Shown here: positions 46,934 through 55,882 of the stretch, in pieces
Layout of the letters: each line of letters starts with the position of its first letter
Position numbering within the stretch: position 1 is the first letter of the stretch
Assembly (NCBI RefSeq): GCF_900110225.1
Contig: NZ_FOCW01000001.1
Span: forward strand, 682,001 to 746,000
Source of the DNA: Allobrachymonas denitrificans DSM 15123
Lineage (GTDB): Bacteria; Pseudomonadota; Gammaproteobacteria; Burkholderiales; Burkholderiaceae_C
Direction: 5' to 3'
Length of the DNA: 64,000 nucleotides
The notes under the pieces: generated by a model
Database searches by the model: none
The model's input: the letters and a program-made list of their open reading frames with translations, nothing else
Told to the model about the DNA's origin: nothing
Made by a program: the position numbers and the translations under genes

Positions 46934-48334
46934 TTACTGGGTCAGGCGCGCCAGCAGCGCTCCCTGGTAACGTGCCTCCAGCGGCAGCCAGACCTTGAGC
47001 GGGCTGCCGTTGGCAATCTGGATGTCCAGGCCGTCGGCGTTCTGCATGGATTGCAGCGTGATGATCTGGTTGCCGGAGGGGTGGATGAGTTCGAGCCGGT
47101 CGCCGACGGCGAAGCGGTTCTTGACCTCGACCTGCAGCCAGCCGTGGCGCGCTTCGGTCTTGCTGACTTCGCCGACGAACTGGCTGCGCTGGGTTTGCGA
47201 GCTGCCGGTTTCGTAGTTCTGGTAGTGGTTGGCCGGGCGGCGCTCCAGAAAGCCTGCCGTGTAGCCACGGTTGCTCAGGCCTTCCAGCTCGGTGATCAGT
47301 TCCGGATTGAACGGCCGACCCGCGACGGCATCGTCGATCGCGCGGCGATAGATCTGGGCGGTGCGGCTGACGTAGTAGAGCGACTTGGTGCGGCCTTCGA
47401 TCTTGAGCGAGTCGATGCCGATCTGCGTCAGGCGCTCGACATATTCGACGGCACGCAGGTCCTTGCTGTTCATGATGTAGGTGCCGTGCTCGTCTTCCAT
47501 GATCGGCATCAGTTCACCGGGGCGACCGATCTCTTCGATCAGGTAGACCTTGTCGGCCAGCGGATGGCGCTTGCCATCGCCGGTGGCCGCCTGTTCGCGG
47601 CTGGTGGCGGCAAAGGCCTTTTCGGCCTGCTCGCGTTCGGATTCGAAGCTGAAATCCTGGTCCATCTTCGTGCCGATGGCATCGCCGGTATTGGCATCGA
47701 TGTCGGCGTCGTGCGTGGCGTAGTTCCAGCGGCAGGCGTTGGTGCAGGTGCCTTGGTTGGGATCGCGCCGGTTGAAGTAGCCGCTCAGCAGGCAGCGGCC
47801 GCTGTAGGCAATGCACAGGGCGCCGTGCACGAATACCTCGAGCTCCATGTCCGGACATTCCTGGCGGATGCGCTCGATCTCGTCCAGGCTGAGTTCGCGC
47901 GACAGGATGATGCGCGCCACGCCCATGCGCTGCCAGAACTTGACGGCGGCGTAGTTGACGGTATTGGCCTGTACCGACAGGTGGATCGGCATCTCCGGCC
48001 ATTTCTCGCGCACCATCATGATCAGTCCGGGGTCGGCCATGATCAGGGCATCGGGCTGCAAGGCAATCACCGGCTCGATGTCGCGCATGTAGGTGCGTAC
48101 CTTGTCGTTGTGCGGCAGCAGGTTGCTGGTGACGAACAGTTTCTTGCCACGCGCGTGGGCTTCGGCAATGCCTTGTTGCAGCTGTTCCAGGCGGAATTCG
48201 TTGTTGCGCGCACGCAGGCTGTAGCGCGGCTGACCGGCATAGACGGCATCGGCGCCGTAATCGTAGGCGGCGCGCATCTTGTCGAGGCTGCCGGCAGGCA
48301 GCAGCAGCTCGGGGGCTTTGAGGGTGGTGGTCAT
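46934..48334 (-). CDS. trhP: tRNA U34 5-hydroxylation protein (prephenate-dependent, U32 peptidase family)
   Basis: A 466-residue U32-family protein (YegQ). It has the early motif LLLPAGSLDKMRAAYDYGADAVYAG, the family Cys cluster AYSGRCLLSGYFNRRDPNQGTC followed by TNACRW, and IGIDSLKIEGRTKSLYYVS. Known TrhP enzymes make 5-hydroxyuridine at tRNA position 34 with an Fe-S cluster. It lies 49 bases upstream of wza on the same strand but is not functionally related to it. Confidence 0.93.
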   Translation of the reverse strand: MTTTLKAPELLLPAGSLDKMRAAYDYGADAVYAGQPRYSLRARNNEFRLEQLQQGIAEAHARGKKLFVTSNLLPHNDKVRTYMRDIEPVIALQPDALIMADPGLIMMVREKWPEMPIHLSVQANTVNYAAVKFWQRMGVARIILSRELSLDEIERIRQECPDMELEVFVHGALCIAYSGRCLLSGYFNRRDPNQGTCTNACRWNYATHDADIDANTGDAIGTKMDQDFSFESEREQAEKAFAATSREQAATGDGKRHPLADKVYLIEEIGRPGELMPIMEDEHGTYIMNSKDLRAVEYVERLTQIGIDSLKIEGRTKSLYYVSRTAQIYRRAIDDAVAGRPFNPELITELEGLSNRGYTAGFLERRPANHYQNYETGSSQTQRSQFVGEVSKTEARHGWLQVEVKNRFAVGDRLELIHPSGNQIITLQSMQNADGLDIQIANGSPLKVWLPLEARYQGALLARLTQ

Positions 48335-48508
48335 GGCTGGGACGACTTGCAGGGCCGTCGGAAAATGCGTGGAACCTGCTATTTTCCGGCTTTTGGCGGC
48401 AAAGGAACAGGGTGCCGGCCAGAATCCGGCATTGCGTCAGGTCAACAAGCGCTTGCATGCGCACTGCCTTGATGCGGCTTGGCGGCAATTTGGCGAGACA
48501 ATCGCAGG

Positions 48509-49717
48509 ATGGATACACCGATTCTGATTGCCGGGGGCGGCATCGGCGGCTTGGCTGCAGCCTTGGCCTTGGCACGCAATGGCGCCCATGTGACTGTGGT
48601 GGAGCAGGCCGATGCCTGGGCGGAAGTGGGGGCAGGGATTCAGCTCGGTCCCAACGTGGTGCGGGTGCTCAAGAGCTGGGGGCTGGGTGACGGCCTGCAG
48701 CGCATTGCGTCGTTTCCGCAGTTGCTGCGTGTGCGTGATGCGGCCAATGGCAATACGCTGGGCACGCTGCACTTCGATGCCCGTTTTGCGCTGCGCTACG
48801 GAGCGCCTTACGCGACCGTCCACCGCGCCGACCTGCACCAGTTGTTGCTGCAGCAGGTGCAGCAGCAATATGCCGTGCAGCCGCTGCTGCAGCGCCAGGT
48901 GCAGGGCTGGAAACGTCTGGAGCAGGGCGGGCTGTCCGTGGATCTGGCGGCCGGCCCCATGGCAGGGCCGACAACTTCCGAGTCCGTGCGGGCACAGGTG
49001 CTGATCGGCGCCGATGGGCTGTGGAGTCAGGTGCGCAGGCAGATGCTGCCGGGCGAAGCAGCTCCGCGTTACAGCGGCATTCTGGCGTATCGCGCTCTGG
49101 TGCGGCAGGACAGTCTGCCGCCTGCGCTGCGCAGCCGCCAGGTGACGGCCTGGCTGGGCGATCGCATGCACATGGTGCAGTACCCCGTGCGCGGTGGCAG
49201 CCACATGAACGTGGTGGCGCTGGTGCAGGGGTCGCGTCCGGACGACCTGCAGAACTGGGACCATGCGGCCAATGCCGGCCATTTGCGTGCCGCGCTGGCC
49301 GGTACTGCCGCGCCGGTGATCGGCATGGCGGAAGCCATCGAACACTGGCGGCTGTGGCCGCTGTGCGACCGTCCGCCAGTGCGCTCGGCTGCCGAGATGG
49401 CGCAGGGCAGGGTGGCGCTGCTGGGGGATGCGGCGCATCCGATGCGGCCCTTCATGGCCCAGGGGGCCGGCATGGCGCTGGAAGATGCAGCCGTGCTGGC
49501 CCAGTGCATGCAGGCGGATGGCATCGGGGAAAAAGCCCTTTACCGCTACGCGGAGCGCCGCTGGCAGCGCTGCGCGCGTGTGCAGCTGCGCAGCATCCGC
49601 AATGGCAACATCTTCCACAGCACCGGCATGATGCGCTGGGGCCGTGATCTGGGCATGCGTGTGCTGGGGGAGCGGCTGCTGGATGTGCCGTGGCTGTATG
49701 GGCAATCGGTGGTGTAG
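48509..49717 (+). CDS. FAD-dependent monooxygenase (salicylate/3-hydroxybenzoate hydroxylase-like)
   Basis: A 402-residue class A flavoprotein hydroxylase. It has the FAD motif ILIAGGGIGGLAAALALARNG at the N-terminus, the DG-type motif LIGADGLWSQVR (about 173-184) and the FAD-ribityl motif GDAAHPMRPFMAQGAGMALEDA (about 305-326). Substrate is not readable; UbiH-type and aromatic-acid hydroxylases share this plan. The ATG at 48509 gives the family start; no strong ribosome site. It is alone, divergent from trhP. Confidence 0.87.
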   Translation: MDTPILIAGGGIGGLAAALALARNGAHVTVVEQADAWAEVGAGIQLGPNVVRVLKSWGLGDGLQRIASFPQLLRVRDAANGNTLGTLHFDARFALRYGAPYATVHRADLHQLLLQQVQQQYAVQPLLQRQVQGWKRLEQGGLSVDLAAGPMAGPTTSESVRAQVLIGADGLWSQVRRQMLPGEAAPRYSGILAYRALVRQDSLPPALRSRQVTAWLGDRMHMVQYPVRGGSHMNVVALVQGSRPDDLQNWDHAANAGHLRAALAGTAAPVIGMAEAIEHWRLWPLCDRPPVRSAAEMAQGRVALLGDAAHPMRPFMAQGAGMALEDAAVLAQCMQADGIGEKALYRYAERRWQRCARVQLRSIRNGNIFHSTGMMRWGRDLGMRVLGERLLDVPWLYGQSVV

Positions 49718-49810
49718 GAGGGCTGTCGGGCGCTCGTCCTACTTGCCTGCGCAGGCACGCCTGTATGATGGACTTTCCCTTGTACCGACATCGCATCGAA
49801 GGAGAGAAGC

Positions 49811-50227
49811 ATGATCAAGTCCACGGCCCTGATGACTACCGCCGCCGCAGCCGTTTTTCTGGCCGGTTGTGCCAGCACCAGCAGCAACGCTCCCAGCGCC
49901 AGCGACATGCCGCCCGCGGTGAACGCCGGCGGCATCATGGTCGGCACTGCCAACCGCATGACGCTCTACACCTTTGACAAGGACGGCGTGAACCAGTCCA
50001 ACTGCAATGACCAGTGCGCCGTGAACTGGCCGCCACTGCTGGCCGGCAGCAGCGATGTGGGCCGCGGCGATTTCAGCGTGCTGACGCGTGCCGATGGCCG
50101 CAAACAGTGGGCCCTGGTCGGCAAGCCGCTGTATTTCTGGAGCAAGGACGTGCGCCCGGGCGATACCACGGGGGACAATGTGAACGGTACCTGGCACGTG
50201 TTCCGGATCGCGCCCAAGCAGCGATAA
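49811..50227 (+). CDS. Secreted-repeat (COG4315-like) lipoprotein
   Basis: A 138-residue lipoprotein with the lipobox LAGC at about residue 20 and a Ser/Ala-rich linker. Two copies of the secreted-repeat motif follow (LYTFDKDGVNQSNCNDQCAVNWPPLLA and, degenerate, LYFWSKDVRPGDTTGDNVNGTWHVF). The two Cys of the first repeat may form a disulfide. The family is widespread and of unknown function. AAGGAGAG lies a few bases before the ATG. Confidence 0.88.
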   Translation: MIKSTALMTTAAAAVFLAGCASTSSNAPSASDMPPAVNAGGIMVGTANRMTLYTFDKDGVNQSNCNDQCAVNWPPLLAGSSDVGRGDFSVLTRADGRKQWALVGKPLYFWSKDVRPGDTTGDNVNGTWHVFRIAPKQR

Positions 50228-50333
50228 ACTCCAGCGCGCCTGTCTCCGCTACCAGGAGTGCCTTCGAGTAGGCATCGTGCCTTATAGAGAGTAACTCCAG
50301 GCGGTGGGGCATTGGTTCCTGCTGCTGGAGGCG

Positions 50334-50645
50334 CTATTCGTCCAGCACAGGCAGGCCGTGACGCAGCCGCGCACGGTTGCAGCCGTCGCTGCCCGCTTCC
50401 AGTTCACGACACGGGTTGGGGCGCCATTCGTAGATGCCGCAGGCCACCTGCTGGCCAACCTGTCCGCACAGCGCAGCACAGCGCGGCGGCTGGTGGTCGG
50501 TGCCGCGCATGCGGCTGAGGCTGGCTGTCAGCGGCAGTGCCAATCCGTCGGGCACGATGCCGTCTTCGGATTGCAGTTCGTGCATGGAAAAATCCACGCG
50601 AAAAGCGGCGCAACAGGCGCCGCAGGTCTGGCAGGGTCCGGCCAT
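50334..50645 (-). CDS. YkgJ-family cysteine cluster protein
   Basis: A 103-residue protein with the Cys-rich N-terminus PCQTCGACCAAFRVDF and further Cys in PRCAALCGQVGQQVACGIYEWRPNPCRE, the typical layout of the YkgJ/UPF0153 Fe-S or zinc-binding family of unknown function. The ATG at 50645 is chosen; it lies 22 bases after the argF stop, so it is probably the third gene of argD-argF-ykgJ. Confidence 0.85.
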   Translation of the reverse strand: MAGPCQTCGACCAAFRVDFSMHELQSEDGIVPDGLALPLTASLSRMRGTDHQPPRCAALCGQVGQQVACGIYEWRPNPCRELEAGSDGCNRARLRHGLPVLDE

Positions 50646-50667
50646 GGCAGGCGTGTGAGGAGGGTGC

Positions 50668-51576
50668 TTACTGGCGGTCCAGCAGCAGGTACTCCATGAG
50701 CGCCTTCTGCACATGCATGCGGTTCTCGGCCTCGTCCCACACCACGGATTGCGGGCCGTCGATCACCTCGCCGGTGACTTCCTCTCCACGGTGTGCGGGC
50801 AGGCAGTGCATGAACAGGGCATCCGGCTTGGCCAGCGCCATCATCTCGCAGTCCACGCACCAGTTGGCGAAGGCGGCACGACGGGCTTCGTTCTCGGCTT
50901 CGTAGCCCATGCTGGTCCACACGTCGGTGGTGACCAGATCGGCGCCGGAACAGGCTTCATGAGGATCCTTGAAGAACTTGACGTGATCGCCCAGTTCCAC
51001 GCCGGGGATGTCGCTGTTGATCTCGTAGCCGCTCGGCGCGCTGACATGCACGGTGAAGCCCAGCAGCTTGGCCGCCTGCAGCCAGGTGTTGGCCATGTTG
51101 TTGCCGTCACCCACCCAGGCCACCACCTTGCCCTGGATCGAGCCACGATGCTCGATGAAGGTGAAGATGTCGGCCAGGATCTGGCAGGGGTGGTATTCGT
51201 TGGTCAGGCCGTTGATGACCGGCACGCGGGAGAATTCGGCAAAGCGTTCCAGCTTGGTCTGCTCGAAGGTGCGGATCATCACCAGGTCGACCATGCGGCT
51301 GATGACGCGGGCGGAGTCCTCGATCGGTTCGGCGCGGCCGAGCTGGCTGTCGCCGGTGGTGAGGTGCACCACGCTGCCGCCCAACTGGTACATGCCGGCC
51401 TCGAAGCTGACGCGCGTGCGCGTGCTGGCTTTCTCGAAGATCATGGCCAGGGTGCGGTCGGCCAGGGTCTGGTGCTTTTCGTAGGCCTTGAACTTGCGCT
51501 TGATGTAGCCTGCGCGGTCGATCAGGTAGGTGTACTCGGCAGCGCTGAGGTCGGTGAATTGCAGGTAGTGTTTCAT
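50668..51576 (-). CDS. argF: Ornithine carbamoyltransferase
   Basis: ArgF makes citrulline from ornithine and carbamoyl phosphate. The 302-residue protein shows the carbamoyl-phosphate motif FEKASTRTRVSFE, HPCQILAD, the ornithine motifs WTSMGYEAEN and FMHCLPAHRGEE. The ATG at 51576 gives MKHYLQFTDLSAAEYTYLI. It follows argD by 77 bases on the same strand. Confidence 0.97.
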   Translation of the reverse strand: MKHYLQFTDLSAAEYTYLIDRAGYIKRKFKAYEKHQTLADRTLAMIFEKASTRTRVSFEAGMYQLGGSVVHLTTGDSQLGRAEPIEDSARVISRMVDLVMIRTFEQTKLERFAEFSRVPVINGLTNEYHPCQILADIFTFIEHRGSIQGKVVAWVGDGNNMANTWLQAAKLLGFTVHVSAPSGYEINSDIPGVELGDHVKFFKDPHEACSGADLVTTDVWTSMGYEAENEARRAAFANWCVDCEMMALAKPDALFMHCLPAHRGEEVTGEVIDGPQSVVWDEAENRMHVQKALMEYLLLDRQ

Positions 51577-51653
51577 GGGGCGATCCCCGGAGGATTCAGG
51601 TAAGAGGGCCGGCTGCCACGCTTGCCCGCAAGCGGGCAGTGGCAGCCACTGCT

Positions 51654-52850
51654 TCAGGCTGCCAGGAATTCCTTGACCAGCGGAGCCAGGATGGCGACGA
51701 TTTCGTCGGCTTCTGCGCGCGTGAGCGTGAGCGGCGGCACCAGACGGATCACGCGGTCGGCGGTGACGCTGAACAGCAGGCCGCGTTCGGCTGCCTGCTC
51801 CAGCAGGGCGCCGCAGGGCTTGCTGAGCTCCACGCCCAGCATCAGGCCGTGGCCGCGCACTTCCTTCACGCCTTCGATGCCGGCAAAGGCCTGTTCCAGC
51901 GCCTGCTTGAGGTGCTGACCAACCTGGGCGGCGTTCTCGAGCAGCTGCTCTTCTTCCATGATGCGGATGGTCTCGATACCGGCACGCATGGCCAGCGGAT
52001 TGCCGCCAAAGGTGGTGCCGTGATTGCCCGGCTGCAGCACATCGGCCGCACGCGGACCGGCTACGAGCGCGCCGATCGGCACGCCGGAACCCAGGCCCTT
52101 GGCCAGGCTCATCACATCGGGCTGGATGCCGGCCCACTGGTGGGCAAACCACTTGCCGGTACGGCCCAGGCCGCACTGGATCTCGTCGAGCATCAGCAGC
52201 CAGTCGCGTTCGTCGCACAGGGCGCGCAACTGCTGCAGGAAGTCGGCGTGGTATTCGTGGATGCCGCCTTCGCCCTGGATCGGCTCGAGCAGCACGGCGG
52301 TGATGTTGGGGTTGCCGTCGGTGGCGCGGCGCAGCGCCTCCATGTCATTGCGCGGCACGCGGATGAAGCCGGGCACCAGCGGCTCGAAGCCGGCGTGGAT
52401 CTTGGGGTTGCCGGTGGCACTCAGGGTAGCGATGGAGCGGCCGTGGAAGGCGTTCTCGAACACCACCACTTCGGCCTTGGCGATGCCCTTGTCATGGCCG
52501 AACTTGCGCGCGATCTTGAGCGCGGCCTCGTTGGCTTCCAGACCGGAGTTGCAGAAGAACACGTTCTGCATGCCGGTGATCTCGACCAGCTTGGCAGCCA
52601 GCACTTCCTGGCCGGGCACGTGGTAGTAGTTGGAGCAGTGGATCATCTGGCCCACCTGTTCCTGCAGGGCGGCGACCAGCTTGGGGTGCGCGTGGCCCAG
52701 GGTGTTGACGGCAATGCCGCCCAGACCGTCCAGGTACTCCTTGCCGTTCACGTCCCACACGCGGCTGCCTCGGCCATGCGACATCGCGATCGGCAGGCGG
52801 CCGTAAGTGTTCATGACGTGGGGGGATGCGGCGGCAATCGGTGCAGACAT
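51654..52850 (-). CDS. argD: Acetylornithine aminotransferase
   Basis: A 398-residue class III PLP aminotransferase of the arginine pathway. Motifs are FFCNSGLEANEAALKIAR, the cofactor Asp in LMLDEIQCGLGRTG, the PLP Lys in DVMSLAKGLGSGVPIGA and HGTTFGGNPLAMRAG. The ATG at 52850 gives MSAPIAAASPHVMNTYGRLP; the open frame extends 55 codons further upstream without homology. Precedes argF. Confidence 0.95.
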   Translation of the reverse strand: MSAPIAAASPHVMNTYGRLPIAMSHGRGSRVWDVNGKEYLDGLGGIAVNTLGHAHPKLVAALQEQVGQMIHCSNYYHVPGQEVLAAKLVEITGMQNVFFCNSGLEANEAALKIARKFGHDKGIAKAEVVVFENAFHGRSIATLSATGNPKIHAGFEPLVPGFIRVPRNDMEALRRATDGNPNITAVLLEPIQGEGGIHEYHADFLQQLRALCDERDWLLMLDEIQCGLGRTGKWFAHQWAGIQPDVMSLAKGLGSGVPIGALVAGPRAADVLQPGNHGTTFGGNPLAMRAGIETIRIMEEEQLLENAAQVGQHLKQALEQAFAGIEGVKEVRGHGLMLGVELSKPCGALLEQAAERGLLFSVTADRVIRLVPPLTLTRAEADEIVAILAPLVKEFLAA

Positions 52851-53150
52851 GCTGGGCTCCAGAAACAGAAAGCCCTCCGCACCCGCGTGCAGAAGGCAGG
52901 AAGCAGGGCGGCTACCGCGCCGCCCCAAAAAAACATTGTAGAACAGCCAGAACGCCGTGCATGCGAAATTCCCTATTTGCTGCAGCACAACATGGCCGCG
53001 TGTCCTGCGCTCCATGCGACGCCGTTGACCGTGGCCGCTTGGGGTTAATCACACTGTGGAAAAAGACCCCATGGGGTAAAATCGCACTTTTGACAATTTC
53101 GTGACAACAGGGCGATCCCCTGCTGTGTGCGGTACCTGCTTTCACTTGCC

Positions 53151-53477
53151 ATGGCATCCACCAATTCGCAAGAAGTGTTCATCATCGGCCAGACCTCGGA
53201 AGGGCGCCGTTTTCGTCCGAGCGACTGGGCCGAGCGCCTGGCCGGCGTGATGAGCCAGTTCCGGCCGGATGGCGATCCGCCGCGCCTGGGTGGACACCTG
53301 CGTTACTCGCCCTGGTGCACGCCCAACAACGTGGCCGGCGTCAAATGCGTGATCGTGCACCGCGACATGCAGGAAGCCGAACCGCAGGCCTGGGATTTCG
53401 TGATGAACTTTGCCCGCGACAACGACCTTCAGATTGTCGATGCCTGCCTGATGCCAGACGCCAAGCCGCTTTCCTGA
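53151..53477 (+). CDS. DUF3579 protein
   Basis: A 108-residue cytosolic protein. The sequence FIIGQTSEGRRFRPSDWAERLAGVM, the segment YSPWCTPNNVAGVKCVIV and the end FARDNDLQIVDACL are diagnostic of DUF3579, a betaproteobacterial family of unknown function that is often found near arginine genes and rpsT, as here. The ATG at 53151 is chosen (MASTNSQEV); it is divergent from argD. Confidence 0.85.
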   Translation: MASTNSQEVFIIGQTSEGRRFRPSDWAERLAGVMSQFRPDGDPPRLGGHLRYSPWCTPNNVAGVKCVIVHRDMQEAEPQAWDFVMNFARDNDLQIVDACLMPDAKPLS

Positions 53478-53497
53478 GCGGTTTTTTAACGCCCATG

Positions 53498-53527
53498 AAA
53501 AAACCGCCCGAAGGCGGTTCTTTTTTG
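53498..53527. terminator. Bidirectional terminator between the DUF3579 gene and rpsT
   Basis: Stem AACCGCC/GGCGGTT (53502-53519) with a CGAA tetraloop, an A-run before it and six T residues after it, so it can work for both convergent genes. Confidence 0.9.
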
Positions 53528-53593
53528 CTTGCTGACAGCGCACCCAGACAAACGGCGGAGCAGCGGGGGCCGCTCCGTGCTTGCTGCTGTTTC

Positions 53594-53893
53594 TTAGGCG
53601 GCAGCGGCCAGGGCCTTGACCTTGGCGGACAGGCGGCTCTTGTCGCGAGCAGCCTTGTTCTTGTGGAAGATGCCCTTGTCGGCAACGGTATCCACCACGG
53701 ATTGCATCTTGGCGAACAGGTCCTTGGCCTTCTCGGTATCACCGGCGAGGACAGCCTTCTCGACGTTCTTCACCGCGGTGCGGTACTTGGAACGCAGGGA
53801 CGTGTTGGCAGCGTTGATCTTGACGTTTTGACGTGCGCGCTTGCGGCCGGAGGCCAGGCGCGGGTTCTTTTTCTTGGGTTTTCCAGAAGCCAT
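53594..53893 (-). CDS. rpsT: 30S ribosomal protein S20
   Basis: A 99-residue, very basic helical protein. The N-terminus [20 protein letters not shown], the middle [17 protein letters not shown] and the end [22 protein letters not shown] match S20, which binds 16S rRNA; E. coli S20 is 87 residues. A strong promoter lies 46 bases upstream and a terminator 66 bases downstream, so it is a single-gene unit. Confidence 0.97.
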   Translation of the reverse strand: MASGKPKKKNPRLASGRKRARQNVKINAANTSLRSKYRTAVKNVEKAVLAGDTEKAKDLFAKMQSVVDTVADKGIFHKNKAARDKSRLSAKVKALAAAA

Positions 53894-53938
53894 TTTCAGT
53901 ATTCCTTGTGTTGAAGGATGTTGTCAGCAAAACGCGAA

Positions 53939-53967
53939 ATTATAGCGATGTGTGACAGAGCTGTCAC
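53939..53967 (-). promoter_or_regulatory. Sigma-70 promoter of rpsT
   Basis: On the minus strand GTGACA (53967-53962) and a perfect TATAAT (53944-53939) are separated by 17 bases, about 46 bases upstream of the rpsT ATG. The best sigma-70 promoter seen in the window. Confidence 0.85.
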
Positions 53968-54152
53968 GAACCCCCGCTTTTTATTGCACTGCAACAGGTG
54001 CCGGACTGCCCAATGCGTGTGCAGGGCGCTACACTTCAGGTTCCTCTTGCAAGCGGTGGTGGCTCAAGGCTTTCACCGCATGATCGCGCCCGTGGGGCGC
54101 TTTTTTGTGGCGATGATCCTCCCATCGCTGCGCCGCACCTGCCCGTTCCATC

Positions 54153-55712
54153 GTGAGCCTGTTCAAGTCTGCCTCCACCGTCTCGTTGCTGACGCTGGCC
54201 TCCCGCATCACCGGCCTGATCCGCGAACTGCTGATCGCCTCGGCCTTTGGTGCCAGCGCCTTCACCGATGCCTTCAACGTGGCATTCCGCATTCCCAACC
54301 TGTTCCGCCGGCTGTTTGCCGAGGGTGCGTTCAGCCAGGCCTTCGTGCCGGTGCTGGCCGCCGCGCGCGAGCAGGAGGGGGACGCTGCCACCCACTGCAT
54401 GATCGACCGTGTGGCCACGGTGCTGTTCTGGGTGCTGGTGGTGTTCTGCGTGCTGGGCGTGCTGTTTGCGCCGCTGCTGGTGTGGCTGATGGCCAGCGGC
54501 CTGCAGAAGAACCCGGAAGGTTTCGAGGCCGCCGTGGTGATGACGCGCTGGATCTTCCCCTATATCGGCTTCATGTCGCTGGTGGCGCTGGCTGCCGGAG
54601 TGCTGAATACCTGGAAGCGTTACGCGGTGCCGGCGGCGACGCCGGTGCTGCTCAACATTGCGATGATCGCCGCAGCCTGGCTGGGCGGACCCTGGTTCGG
54701 CCGCATGGGCATCCATCCCGTCTACGCACTGTGCATGGGCGTGATGGTGGGTGGCGTGCTGCAGCTGGGCACGCAGCTGTGGGCGCTGCACCGGCTGGGC
54801 ATGTTCCCGCGCATCGGCATGAGTGTGTCTGCCATGCGTGAGGCGCTGGCCGATCCGCATACGCGCCGCATTGCCAAGCTGATGCTGCCGGCCATTCTGG
54901 GCGTGAGCGTGGCGCAGATCTCGCTGCTGATCAACACGCAGATCGCCTCGCACCTGGCGGCGGGTAGCGTGAGCTGGCTGAGCTATGCGGATCGCCTGAT
55001 GGAGTTTCCGACCGCCATGCTGGGTGTGGCGCTGGGGGTGGTGCTGATGCCGCAACTGGCGCGTGCCAAGGCCTCGGGCGATGCGCAGGCGTATTCGTCG
55101 ATGCTGGACTGGGGGCTGCGCTTGGTGGTGTTGCTGGCCGTGCCGTGTGCGGTGGCGCTGCTGGCGTTTTCCAAGCCGCTGGTGAGCGTGCTGTACCACT
55201 ATGGTGCGTTCCGCAGTGCGGATGTGGAGCAGACCACGCTGGCGCTGATGGGCTACGGCGCCGGTCTGGTGGGGCTGGTGGCGATCAAGGTGCTGGCGCC
55301 GGCCTACTATGCACGTCAGGACATCAAGACGCCGGTGAAGATTGCCATTGGCGTGCTGATCGCCACGCAGCTGATGAACCTGGTGTTTGTGCCGCGACTG
55401 GCGGTGGGCGGCCTGTCGCTGTCGATCGCGCTGGCGGCCATGGTGAATGCCGGCATGCTGCTGGCGGGACTGCTGCGCCGGGGCAGCTACCGTCCGGAGC
55501 CGGGTTGGGCGAAGTTTGCCCTGCAGGTGCTGGCAGCCACGCTGCTGATGTTTGCCTTCCTGCTGTGGGCGGATGGGCTGGAGTGGGTGGAAGTGTCCAG
55601 CAAGCTGTGGCGCATCGGGCAGTTTGTGGCGGTGGTGGCCGGGGCTGGCGTGCTGTACTTCGGTGCGCTGGCGCTCGGTGGATTCAAGCTGCGGCAGTTG
55701 CTGCGGCGATGA
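54153..55712 (+). CDS. murJ: Lipid II flippase MurJ
   Basis: A 519-residue membrane protein with about 14 helices (MviN family) that moves lipid II across the inner membrane for peptidoglycan synthesis. The N-terminus TLASRITGLIRELLIASAFG, the segment AFNVAFRIPNLFRRLFAEGAFSQAFVP and ARQDIKTPVKI are diagnostic. The start is a GTG at 54153 giving MSLFKSASTVSLLTLASRI. Divergent from rpsT; followed by a strong terminator. Confidence 0.96.
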   Translation: MSLFKSASTVSLLTLASRITGLIRELLIASAFGASAFTDAFNVAFRIPNLFRRLFAEGAFSQAFVPVLAAAREQEGDAATHCMIDRVATVLFWVLVVFCVLGVLFAPLLVWLMASGLQKNPEGFEAAVVMTRWIFPYIGFMSLVALAAGVLNTWKRYAVPAATPVLLNIAMIAAAWLGGPWFGRMGIHPVYALCMGVMVGGVLQLGTQLWALHRLGMFPRIGMSVSAMREALADPHTRRIAKLMLPAILGVSVAQISLLINTQIASHLAAGSVSWLSYADRLMEFPTAMLGVALGVVLMPQLARAKASGDAQAYSSMLDWGLRLVVLLAVPCAVALLAFSKPLVSVLYHYGAFRSADVEQTTLALMGYGAGLVGLVAIKVLAPAYYARQDIKTPVKIAIGVLIATQLMNLVFVPRLAVGGLSLSIALAAMVNAGMLLAGLLRRGSYRPEPGWAKFALQVLAATLLMFAFLLWADGLEWVEVSSKLWRIGQFVAVVAGAGVLYFGALALGGFKLRQLLRR

Positions 55713-55773
55713 ATGGCTGCGGCAGTCTCAACTGCCAGCCGCCGAGGTCACCCGAGGAGGATGACCCAGGGAA

Positions 55774-55811
55774 AACGGGCTGCCATGTGACTGGCAGCCC
55801 GTTCTTTTTTC
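55774..55811 (+). terminator. Terminator after murJ (partly bidirectional)
   Basis: An 11-bp stem ACGGGCTGCCA/TGGCAGCCCGT (55775-55802) with a 6-base loop is followed by a T-run on the plus strand; the minus strand has a shorter TTTT. It separates murJ from the convergent phosphatase gene. Confidence 0.88.
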
Positions 55812-55882
55812 TCTCCTCGCACGATGGCAAGGCTGGCTCAACCAGCGGGCAATGAACCGGCATTGCCCGCCAGTCTTGGGCG